A DNA stretch of 6,820 bases from Coprobacillus sp. CAG:698 (GCA_000431235.1 HF988728.1:1-6820), one strand, 5' to 3'. Positions 1-6,690 are shown, counted from the stretch's first letter. Numbers and translations: made by a program. The notes: generated from the letters alone by a model not told the origin.

Positions 1-7
1 ATATTTA

Positions 8-775
8 TTAAATTAATAAAATATTTTTATTTTTTTCAACAAAATTAAAGAACTTAGTGGGAGCAAAATCGATCAACGCAAAAATACATGTATTTAAAAC
101 ACTCACTCTCCTTTTTTCATTTAGTAAATTAATTTGATACTCATATATTTTTAACATATTAAGTTTCAAATATTCTTCTTTTCCTAATAAATCATAAACA
201 TTATAAACGATTTTATTTGCTTTTCTCAAATGATGAATAGTTAAACTATAATAAGTAATGTAATCATATTTATTTAAATCTTTATAGGAACTTATGTTTC
301 CAACCAATTCTTTATATTCTTTTAATTTATCAATTGAAATTTCTAGATTTTCAAATTGGTCGCTTGGAAGTTTATTAAAATGTTTATAAGATTGCATCAT
401 TGGATAATTTATAAATAGTTTACCTTGATTTGTTGAGTCATTGTAATATTCAATCATCCTCTTGATAGTATCAAAATGTGTATGATCATGTTGCGGTTCA
501 AAATCAAAGACCATAAAAGTATCTGAATATTTATCCATTAGGATTTTCTTTTTATGCACATCTTTTTCCAAAGACGACAAAATCAATTTAATTTCAGTGT
601 CACCATTATCGAAATCTTTATAATTATTATATAGTTCTTGAGCTAAAATATGAATATTAGTTTTGTACGAATATATATTGTATTCACCATTTTTATTACA
701 TTTATTAAATAAACAATTAAAAAATTTCTTTTCGTCTGAATCTCCCTCAACTATCAATAAGATTTTTTTACCCAT
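8..775 (-). CDS. TOPRIM-like effector protein of ATPase/TOPRIM pair A
   Basis: A 255-residue cytoplasmic protein with no signal peptide or membrane segment. The N-terminus (residues 4-18, ILLIVEGDSDEKKFF) is a hydrophobic strand followed by Glu10-Gly11, the first motif of TOPRIM-like folds. A second strand ends in an acidic cluster at 88-97 (MVFDFEPQHD), where the metal-binding DxD motif of a TOPRIM is expected. A further distinctive stretch lies at 122-133 (INYPMMQSYKHF). TOPRIM domains of this kind bind divalent metal and often cut nucleic acid; nuclease activity here is inferred. I chose the start at 775 because a GGAG site at 782-785 lies 6 nt upstream and gives an 8-nt overlap (ATGGGTAA) with the ATPase stop. 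An upstream in-frame ATG at 787 has no ribosome site of its own and contains part of this one. Co-transcription and translational coupling with the ATPase are likely. It resembles uncharacterised proteins of gut Firmicutes that sit beside an ATPase; I cannot give a family name with confidence. Confidence 0.88.
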   Translation of the reverse strand: MGKKILLIVEGDSDEKKFFNCLFNKCNKNGEYNIYSYKTNIHILAQELYNNYKDFDNGDTEIKLILSSLEKDVHKKKILMDKYSDTFMVFDFEPQHDHTHFDTIKRMIEYYNDSTNQGKLFINYPMMQSYKHFNKLPSDQFENLEISIDKLKEYKELVGNISSYKDLNKYDYITYYSLTIHHLRKANKIVYNVYDLLGKEEYLKLNMLKIYEYQINLLNEKRRVSVLNTCIFALIDFAPTKFFNFVEKNKNILLI

Positions 776-1889
776 TAAACTCTCCATTTCTAAGCATTTT
801 CTCGAGATTATGACCTTCTCTAAGTTCTCTTTCTGTGCTATCTGCGAATGATTTTAGTTTACCATTATTGAGGATGAAATAGCAGTCTGGACGTAAAATC
901 TCATTTGAAGCTAAAAATGAATTATGAGTTGTAAAAACAACTTGTATATTATCGTAATCCATCATATACTTTATTACATTTTTAGATAAATCATAATGAT
1001 AAAACGCATCAAATTCATCCATAAATAAAAATGAAACATTTTCAAATTGTTTGCTCCAATAGAAAAGTAATTCTAAAGATCTGCTACCACTTGAAGCTAC
1101 TCGTTCAAAAATAAACATTTTATTTTTATGCTTCTCAACAAGTACTTTTTGCGTTATTGGTTGTGTAAGTTCGACTACATCTAAACTTTTTTCTATACCT
1201 GCTAAGTCATGCAAAAATTTTTGAAATTCGCCTGCAAGATTATTATTTGATATCCACATACTTATTACATCAGATCCATTTTTTAATCCAATATAATCAT
1301 TATCTTGAACTGATCTAAACCATAACATATGTGAAACAAAATTCATAATAAACTTAATTTGTGAACCATCTGTTTGCGTAGTGTTATTAGCTATATATCT
1401 TAATATTGAAAGATTATTATCAAAATATTCAAAATTCAAATTCTCAGCAGAAACTTCTTTTAAATTTGAACATATGAATTCTCTTTCATCAAAATCATAT
1501 GAAAAGATTTCAATGCCATTAATAGATAATTCTTCATAAGAAAGGATATTTGGCGTTTTTTTCTTGTATGTATATACTATAATATCTTTTTTATTTCGAA
1601 ACTCGTAACTAAACGTAGCTACTTTTAAATTAGAATCAGCATTTAAGAAAGAATTTGAATCTAATTGTAACGTATGTATTTTTTTATCGGTAAGCAAACC
1701 AACTATGTCAAATAAAGCAAAACCTAAATTACTTTTTCCTGATGCATTAGCACCATAAATAATAGCTTTTGTTAATAGCCCATTTTTAATACATTGATTA
1801 TTATATTTATAATCATGTGTATCAGCAAAATTTAGTACAACTTTGTCTTTAAAATTTTTATAATTCTCAACAGAAAAACTTGTAATCAT
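768..1889 (-). CDS. AAA15/ABC-type ATPase of ATPase/TOPRIM pair A
   Basis: A 373-residue soluble ATPase of the COG1106/AAA15 type (SMC/OLD-like ABC ATPase head without a long coiled coil). The N-terminus (MITSFSVENYKNFKD) is the typical 'fold around a nucleotide' start. Walker A is intact at residues 46-53 (GANASGKS). A degenerate ABC signature lies at 266-274 (SSGSRSLEL). Walker B is at 286-294, ending MDEFD, and the H-switch is at 320-324 (TTHNS). The insert between Walker A and the signature (about 54-265) is the likely recognition or dimerisation region. By analogy with AriA, OLD and RloA proteins it probably dimerises on ATP and controls the TOPRIM partner encoded directly downstream. 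The start at 1889 has AAAGGAG (1899-1905) 9 nt upstream and matches the usual family N-terminus. An in-frame ATG at 1916 is also preceded by AAGGAG, but it lies inside the -10 box of the best promoter. Specific function is unknown. Confidence 0.93.
   Translation of the reverse strand: MITSFSVENYKNFKDKVVLNFADTHDYKYNNQCIKNGLLTKAIIYGANASGKSNLGFALFDIVGLLTDKKIHTLQLDSNSFLNADSNLKVATFSYEFRNKKDIIVYTYKKKTPNILSYEELSINGIEIFSYDFDEREFICSNLKEVSAENLNFEYFDNNLSILRYIANNTTQTDGSQIKFIMNFVSHMLWFRSVQDNDYIGLKNGSDVISMWISNNNLAGEFQKFLHDLAGIEKSLDVVELTQPITQKVLVEKHKNKMFIFERVASSGSRSLELLFYWSKQFENVSFLFMDEFDAFYHYDLSKNVIKYMMDYDNIQVVFTTHNSFLASNEILRPDCYFILNNGKLKSFADSTERELREGHNLEKMLRNGEFNG
780..785 (-). promoter_or_regulatory. Ribosome binding site of the pair A TOPRIM gene
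   Basis: GGAGAG on the minus strand, inside the end of the ATPase gene; its GGAG core ends 6 nt before the ATG at 775. It decides the start: the earlier ATG at 787 has no comparable site upstream. Placement within the ATPase reading frame fits coupled translation. Confidence 0.7.
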
Positions 1890-1914
1890 ACCACTATACT
1901 CCTTTATATAATTC

Positions 1915-1943
1915 ATTATATCACTCCTTAAATAAAAAGTCAA
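1915..1943 (-). promoter_or_regulatory. Extended -10 promoter of operon A
   Basis: On the minus strand, TTGACT (1938-1943), a 17-nt spacer and TATAAT (1915-1920), with the TG of an extended -10 at 1922-1923. This is five of six -35 bases, a perfect -10 and ideal spacing for the housekeeping sigma factor. Transcription would start near 1908, leaving a leader of about 19 nt that holds the AAAGGAG site for the ATG at 1889. The same bases can also be read as a Shine-Dalgarno site (AAGGAG) plus an ATG at 1916, so the two readings compete. Confidence 0.75.
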
Positions 1944-1950
1944 TTTATTC

Positions 1951-1983
1951 CGTAATTTTTTTACGAACGAGTAATTTTATTAC
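1951..1983. repeat. Two adjacent short inverted repeats upstream of operon A promoter
   Basis: CGTAA-N5-TTACG occupies 1951-1965 and GTAAT-N3-ATTAC occupies 1971-1983, both perfect. Their centres are 19 bp apart, close to two helical turns. The nearer one begins 7 bp upstream of the -35 box. Position and symmetry suit a dimeric regulator site or an A-tract UP element. In such AT-rich DNA, five-base arms can also arise by chance, so the regulatory reading is tentative. Confidence 0.4.
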
Positions 1984-2043
1984 ACTTTTTATTATATGCT
2001 ATATTTACAATATCATTCAAAAAAATGTATTTTATTACCATAC

Positions 2044-2086
2044 AAAAAGTCATATTACTTGATAAAACTAATATCAAATAATATGA
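2044..2086 (-). terminator. Rho-independent terminator after the pilin-like gene
   Basis: Read on the minus strand, an arm at 2072-2086 pairs with 2050-2064 across a 7-nt loop: 15 bp, all paired except for one G-U wobble, followed by TTTTT (2048-2044). It lies about 20 nt beyond the stop codon of the pilin-like gene. The stem is AT-rich, so it may be less efficient than the terminator at 6691. It separates this gene from operon A, which is read in the same direction and has its own promoter. Confidence 0.72.
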
Positions 2087-2107
2087 TCAGTAAATATACA
2101 TTCTAAC

Positions 2108-4456
2108 TTATTGATTAATTACTTTATAACCTATTATATATCCTTCGTCATTATAAGCATAAACTTTGAAACTACCACTTGTTCCTATTTTATCTTTTTC
2201 AAACTTAGGATATGTTTTTCCAGTTCCTAGTTTTTCGATAACAATTGTTAGTATGCCTTCACTATTTACGTAATAACCCATATGACAATATCCTTCAAAT
2301 AAATAATTGTAATTTATTGCATTAGGATCAATATTATATTTTCTTGCATCAGCTTTTTTGTTGTAGTCGTCTAATACTTCTTGATAAGATAAAGCATTAT
2401 GCATTGATTTAGTTGTTACTAATAATTTATCCTCATCAGATAGTTTTGTTATTAAATTTAAATCTGTTTTAAATCTTCGACCTTGAAGAGAACTAATATC
2501 ATTAAATAACACATTAGGAACAGTTATTTCAAGTTTATATTTATATCTTGCATCTAAATCTAAACTATATAATTTCAATTTACCATTTTTGTCATAATAA
2601 ACTTTTATTTCTTTGTTTTCAAGTTGATTATTACTTTTAATAAATTGACCATTATTTGTTACCTCATTAGCATATAGATCATTTAGTTCTTTGCTTGAGG
2701 CAAATATACCGCTTCCACCATTACTCATATATGATAATACACCATAATTTGTAACATTATCTAAGGTTATAAACTTACTTAACTCATCTAACGAATATGC
2801 CTTTAAACCCCAAGATTTACCTACACCAGATGCGTTACCAAACACAAGTCCTGCTTGTCCGTCACTATAGATATCACCTTTATTTACGCAATCTTTTAAA
2901 GAATAATGCACAACAACATTTTTATCATATCCATAGTAGAAACATCCACCCCAGAATACACCTGTACATGTTCCTGTATTTTGTATATCCATATAGTTTG
3001 TACATTTCTCAAGTTCAACATTTACATCTCTTTTTACGGTTGAATTATAAAACATACTCTCGTTTATAAACGGACCTCTATTTGATGCATTCACTAAAAC
3101 TCTTTTATCATCAACTGAATATGTATTTACATTTACCAAACTAATTCTTTCAGTTACATCAGTTTCATCATCAGAAAACTTAACAACGCTCATCAAACAA
3201 GAACTAGCAGAATAAAGGTTTAAATTTTTAATTGTTAAACTTCTACCAGCAGTAAATAAAGTTACACCATAGGTTTCAGTCATATTATCGTTTAAAATTA
3301 TTTTATGATTATCACCATCATATATACCATTAAACGGTAATGAATTTGTAAACAAATCTTTTGATGTAACAATTATATCTTTTGTTTGTTTGAAATAATA
3401 TTGTGTTTTTTCAAAAGCAGACATATTACACAATTGTTTATAGTTTGATACTTGGAATGGATCATTAATAGTTCCTAAACCACCATCAAACTTATTCCTA
3501 CCAATAGATGTTAACGATTCCTTTGTATCTGCATCTATTTGTACGTTTTCAATTTTAAATTTGTCAGGTAAATCATTTTGAACTGATGTTGACCCTGATT
3601 CTATTTTATAATTATCACCTAAAGATATAGATGATATCTCTGCACCAGTTTCACCTGCTAAAATTACACATCCTGTAGCATCAGATGCAGGATTAGCTAC
3701 TAATCCACCAGAAATCTTACAACCATTTGCAGCAAAAAAACGTCCTTTATTTATAATAATACCACTTTTTACAGTTCCATATTCCTCATATGAGTGATTG
3801 GAAATATCATCAATTTTTACACTTTTCAAAAGTCCATAATGTTTACAAGTTAGATTTGGTGCATTAACAGAAAGCTCTGTTTCGTCATAGTTTGTATAGA
3901 TCTTTATCTCTTTATTTTCATCATCTGTTTTTAGATTAATCTTTTTAACTAAGTTATCACCAGCATCAAAACCAGTATTTATGTCAACTTCTGAAACTTC
4001 AGAATTACCACTTAGATAATAGCTATAGTCACCCTTTGATAAATCATTTACATCTTGAGTTATTTTCCATAACTTGTACTTCTTATTTTTAAGAAGTGAC
4101 TTTGTGGAAGACTCGCCAAATATTAATTTATCTTTTTTAATTAGAGCAAACCTATTAGCATCTTCATCCCAAACAATATCTCCATTAGAAGTTGGAGTTA
4201 TCTTTTCAACAGTGTAACCTCCTTTAGCGGCATCCTGCAAAGCTTCTCTAAATGAAGATTTCTTACCATTATTAACTTCTTCTATTTGTAGAGACATGTT
4301 TATATTCTTAACAATAGTTGTATCACTAGATACATGAGCATTTTCTATTACGTTACTAAAAGTCGGAATGAGAACAGCAGCTAGAATCGCAATAACTGCA
4401 ATAACAATTACTAACTCAACTAACGTAAAAGCTCTTCTTAAAAGTTTAGTTTTCAT
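2108..4456 (-). CDS. Large type IV pilin-like exported surface protein
   Basis: A 782-residue protein beginning with a type IV prepilin signal: basic leader (MKTKLLRRA), probable prepilin peptidase cleavage between Ala9 and Phe10, the conserved FTLVE motif with Glu14 at mature position +5, and a hydrophobic helix to about residue 31 (ending LIPTF). Gly is more usual than Ala before the cut. The region 43-110 resembles pilin-like proteins of gut Firmicutes (TVEKITPTS, DIVWDEDANRFALIKKD). The body (about 150-640) is rich in short beta strands, Asn, Gly and Ser. A GLGTINDPFQVSNYKQL segment at 326-342 and a GIYDGDNHKI segment at 377-386 recall the GLUG-type repeats of adhesins. It is far longer than a major pilin (about 150 residues), so a minor pilin, pseudopilin or membrane-anchored adhesin is more likely. 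No prepilin peptidase, assembly ATPase or other pilin is in the window. The start has AAAGGAG (4463-4469) 6 nt upstream. The ligand is unknown. Confidence 0.9.
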   Translation of the reverse strand: MKTKLLRRAFTLVELVIVIAVIAILAAVLIPTFSNVIENAHVSSDTTIVKNINMSLQIEEVNNGKKSSFREALQDAAKGGYTVEKITPTSNGDIVWDEDANRFALIKKDKLIFGESSTKSLLKNKKYKLWKITQDVNDLSKGDYSYYLSGNSEVSEVDINTGFDAGDNLVKKINLKTDDENKEIKIYTNYDETELSVNAPNLTCKHYGLLKSVKIDDISNHSYEEYGTVKSGIIINKGRFFAANGCKISGGLVANPASDATGCVILAGETGAEISSISLGDNYKIESGSTSVQNDLPDKFKIENVQIDADTKESLTSIGRNKFDGGLGTINDPFQVSNYKQLCNMSAFEKTQYYFKQTKDIIVTSKDLFTNSLPFNGIYDGDNHKIILNDNMTETYGVTLFTAGRSLTIKNLNLYSASSCLMSVVKFSDDETDVTERISLVNVNTYSVDDKRVLVNASNRGPFINESMFYNSTVKRDVNVELEKCTNYMDIQNTGTCTGVFWGGCFYYGYDKNVVVHYSLKDCVNKGDIYSDGQAGLVFGNASGVGKSWGLKAYSLDELSKFITLDNVTNYGVLSYMSNGGSGIFASSKELNDLYANEVTNNGQFIKSNNQLENKEIKVYYDKNGKLKLYSLDLDARYKYKLEITVPNVLFNDISSLQGRRFKTDLNLITKLSDEDKLLVTTKSMHNALSYQEVLDDYNKKADARKYNIDPNAINYNYLFEGYCHMGYYVNSEGILTIVIEKLGTGKTYPKFEKDKIGTSGSFKVYAYNDEGYIIGYKVINQ

Positions 4457-4501
4457 TGAAGGCTCCTTTCTTAAACTAACTTAGATAAAAATAAAATAAA
4501 C

Positions 4502-4530
4502 ATTTTATTCTTGTATATATTTTGTGTAAT
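4502..4530 (-). promoter_or_regulatory. Possible promoter of the pilin-like gene
   Basis: On the minus strand, ATTACA (4525-4530) and TAAAAT (4502-4507) are separated by 17 nt, giving four of six and five of six consensus bases. The start point would be near 4495, about 38 nt before the ATG. In a region this AT-rich such matches are common, so support is modest. Confidence 0.35.
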
Positions 4531-4616
4531 GAATCAAAAATAATTAATAACTTTTAATTCCAAAAAATAAATAAAATTTTTTCGAAACTATATAAGAATA
4601 AAAAAATATTTTTGTA

Positions 4617-4715
4617 TAATTATTTTACGTATTTTTTTAAAACTTTTACATATAATATTAATATAAGCAAAATATGTAATTATTTATTGCGTATTTTTTA
4701 AAAAGGTGATATAAT
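4617..4715 (+). repeat. Imperfect tandem copy of a promoter-like segment
   Basis: Segments 4617-4656 and 4677-4715 align over about 40 bp with a few short gaps. Both begin TAATTATTT, share CGTATTTTTT followed by AAAA, and end in TATAAT. The second copy has a 17-nt promoter spacing and an extended -10. In the first copy the equivalent spacing is 20 nt and there is no TGn, so it should be weaker. It may be a duplicated promoter or a repeated operator; AT bias is the alternative. Confidence 0.4.
4687..4715 (+). promoter_or_regulatory. Extended -10 promoter of operon B
   Basis: TTGCGT (4687-4692), a 17-nt spacer, TG at 4707-4708 and TATAAT at 4710-4715. The -35 matches only three of six consensus bases, but the perfect extended -10 can compensate. 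Transcription would start near 4722, giving a leader of about 33 nt with AGGAGG (4742-4747) 7 nt before the ATG at 4755. The layout parallels the operon A promoter. The alternative reading is a ribosome site (AAGGTG) serving an in-frame ATG at 4716. Confidence 0.65.
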
Positions 4716-4754
4716 ATGATTACAAGATGTTTTCTTCAAACAGGAGGAATTAAT

Positions 4755-6047
4755 ATGGAAATTAAAAGAATTTATATTGATGGTTTTAAAAACCTGGATA
4801 ATGTTAACATAACCTTATCAAAAATTACTGCATTATTATCAATTAATAATTTTGGTAAATCAAATTATTTAGATGCTATCGACTTTGCAATGAATTTTAT
4901 TAATTCTAGTTCTAAAGAAAAAATCCAAATGATGTATCTAAAAAATCTAATGCCTATTTTAAACATTAATTTTGGAAAAAACTTTAAATTCGAAATCGAA
5001 TTCACATCATTATTAAACAACGTATTATGTGAATCTATTTATGGATATGAGTTTAAATGGGGATTTTCAAAAGGTCAAGAAGCGAAAATTGTTAAAGAAT
5101 ACTTAAAAATTAAACAAAATGATTCTCAAAAATATTCACTTTTTATCGATAGAAATAATGATGAAGCTTTCTATAAAGCTTCTTATAGTGGCAGATGCGA
5201 TAAATCCATATATATTAAAGATAATGAGTTGTTAATAAATAAGTTAAGTGCATATGATAACTTATGCTATATAAATGTCATAGAAACATTAAATGAGTTT
5301 GAAGTATATATCGATAGACATTTCGATTCAAATAATTTATATAAAATTAATCCGTTGACAATAAAAGGCAATAACTACTTATCACCTACGTACGATAATG
5401 GAATTGCTAATATTTTAAACACTCTAAAGAACGAATGTATAAACAAATACAATCTCATCATAAACACTATGAAAGATTTATTTCCATACATAACTGAAAT
5501 TGGAATATATGAAATCGATTTAAGTAATCATCCTTTAAAGCCAAATATGGAGAATAATTCTCAGCTAAAATGGTCTGATTCCGAATACACGTTATACGTA
5601 GAAACCAAGTACATTTCTAAAAAAATTCAATTTAACAATATGTCAGATGGTGTAAAAAGAATTTTATCAATATTAACTTATATAACTCTTGCTGATTACA
5701 ACAATATTCCCTTAATAGCAATTGAAGAACCAGAAAATTCAATTCACCCAGGGCTATTAAGAAAATACTTAATCGTATTATCAAATTTTGCAAAAAAATC
5801 AAAAATAATTATTACCAGTCATTCGCCTTATTTAATTAATTTTATGGATCTTTCAAATATTTATATAGGTATACCAACCACTAATGGAACTGCTTCTTTT
5901 AAAAAAATAAAGAACACTGCTGTTTCTAAAATTAACTGTCTTGCTGAAGATATGGATATGATGGCAGGTGAATATTTATTTGATTTAATGAGCGGATATA
6001 ACAAAACAGATATTGAGAGTTTAAAGAAGTATTTGGAAAATGAATAA
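4755..6047 (+). CDS. ABC/AAA15-type ATPase of ATPase/TOPRIM pair B
   Basis: A 430-residue soluble OLD/RecF-like ATPase. It starts MEIKRIYIDGFKNLDNVNI, the usual strand-turn-strand opening. The Walker A at 29-36 reads SINNFGKS: the GKS is kept but the first glycine of the P-loop is Ser. The ABC signature is at 296-300 (MSDGV), Walker B at 320-327 (LIAIEEPE) with catalytic-type Glu residues, followed by SIHPGL, and the H-switch at 354-359 (TSHSPY). The region 37-295 is family-specific and the C-terminal 70 residues carry no recognised motif. It differs clearly from the pair A ATPase in Walker A, signature and Walker B, so the two are not a recent duplication. The start at 4755 has AGGAGG 7 nt upstream and fits the family N-terminus; the in-frame ATG at 4716 would add 13 residues and probably lies upstream of the transcript. 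Its role is inferred as ATP-dependent control of the TOPRIM-like partner in a defence pair. Confidence 0.93.
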   Translation: MEIKRIYIDGFKNLDNVNITLSKITALLSINNFGKSNYLDAIDFAMNFINSSSKEKIQMMYLKNLMPILNINFGKNFKFEIEFTSLLNNVLCESIYGYEFKWGFSKGQEAKIVKEYLKIKQNDSQKYSLFIDRNNDEAFYKASYSGRCDKSIYIKDNELLINKLSAYDNLCYINVIETLNEFEVYIDRHFDSNNLYKINPLTIKGNNYLSPTYDNGIANILNTLKNECINKYNLIINTMKDLFPYITEIGIYEIDLSNHPLKPNMENNSQLKWSDSEYTLYVETKYISKKIQFNNMSDGVKRILSILTYITLADYNNIPLIAIEEPENSIHPGLLRKYLIVLSNFAKKSKIIITSHSPYLINFMDLSNIYIGIPTTNGTASFKKIKNTAVSKINCLAEDMDMMAGEYLFDLMSGYNKTDIESLKKYLENE

Positions 6048-6546
6048 AAAAAGAATTCTTGTAATATATACGGAAGGCGAAACTGACGAAGAATTTTATA
6101 AAAAAATAATTGATGAAATCAAAAAGATAAATGATAACCTTAATTTTAATTTTAAAAAAATAAAATTTATATGCTCAAAAAGCATAGGAAGAATGCATAA
6201 AAAAATGCTAGCTAAATTTAAAAGTGATATATGCTGTTCTAAATATAACAATTATGAAAAAGTTGTTTGTTTTTGTTACGATTATGATGTTTTTGAGTTC
6301 AATCAAAATCCTCCAATAGATAGAGCAAAAATGAAAAAGGATTTCAAAAATGCTGGCGCTGATAAATTAATAGAAATAATTGCTGATAAAACTATTGAAG
6401 ACTTCTTCTTATACGATATAGATGGTATAAAGAATTATTTAAATTTAGGTAAATCATATAAAGTATCATTTAAAAATAATGGCTTAGAAACCATCAAAAA
6501 AATGTTTGAAGACGCAAACAGAGTTTATTTTAAGGTGAAAGAGTAG
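6040..6546 (+). pseudogene. RloB/TOPRIM-like effector of pair B, 3'-frameshifted
   Basis: This frame encodes 168 residues of a TOPRIM-like protein. Residues 5-24 (ILVIYTEGETDEEFY at 6-20) give the first acidic TOPRIM motif. Residues 76-83 (VVCFCYDYD) give a strand with a DxD-type metal site, and EDFFLYDIDG lies at 120-129. The layout resembles small RloB-like partners of ATPases, which are usually around 200 residues. The start overlaps the ATPase stop by 8 nt (ATGAATAA); no strong ribosome site precedes it, so it probably depends on coupled translation. The frame ends abruptly at TAG 6544-6546 after RVYFKVKE. One base short of that point, a second frame continues as GERVEGLVKSL and so on to 6668, consistent with loss of one A in TTTAAAGGT. 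Catalytic motifs remain, so a truncated but partly active product is possible. An assembly or sequencing error is an equally serious explanation. Confidence 0.75.
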
Positions 6547-6668
6547 AAGGATTAGTAAAATCACTTAATAAAAAGCTTATTTTAAGTAATATTTGTTCAC
6601 AAATACATATTCTATGTAAAGAACTTGGTTATAAATGTAACTGCGAAAAGTGTAAGAAAAATAAATAA
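6534..6668 (+). pseudogene. Displaced C-terminal segment of pair B TOPRIM gene
   Basis: A 44-codon frame with no start of its own runs GERVEGLVKSLNKKLILSNI, then a Cys-rich end (LGYKCNCEKCKKNK), stopping at TAA 6666-6668. It follows the truncated gene without a gap, and an added A near 6531-6533 would join them into about 212 residues. The helical, amphipathic look (LVKSL, ILSNIC, LCKELG) resembles the end of RloB-like proteins, as I recall them. The stop directly before this frame (TAA, 6531-6533) means simple ribosomal slippage is unlikely to join the two. The Cys-x-Cys-x-x-Cys at the tail could bind metal. Confidence 0.68.
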
Positions 6669-6690
6669 TTCAAGTAAACTGTACTATTTT

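Noticed and set aside
663..851. A 62-codon open frame on the plus strand
   Set aside because: It lies antisense across the end of the pair A ATPase gene and the start of its TOPRIM partner, has no ribosome site and encodes no recognisable domain; a shadow of the real genes.
1890..1943. Longer N-termini for the pair A ATPase, starting at TTG 1943 or ATG 1916
   Set aside because: The TTG is part of the -35 box and ATG 1916 lies within the -10 box; MITSFSVENYKNF matches the family start and has its own AAAGGAG. ATG 1916 is not fully excluded.
2797..3069. A 90-codon open frame on the plus strand
   Set aside because: It is wholly antisense to the pilin-like gene, rich in His, Tyr and Gln as expected from reverse-reading AT-rich code, with no plausible start signal.
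4716..4754. Thirteen-residue N-terminal extension of the pair B ATPase
   Set aside because: The ATG at 4716 immediately follows the -10 box, before the expected transcript start, whereas 4755 has AGGAGG at good spacing and a family-like N-terminus.
6526..6546. Programmed ribosomal frameshifting in the pair B TOPRIM gene
   Set aside because: T-TTT-AAG does not fit the X-XXY-YYZ slip pattern: the second tRNA would have to re-pair on TAA, and a stop sits directly before the continuing frame. A mutation or sequence error is simpler.
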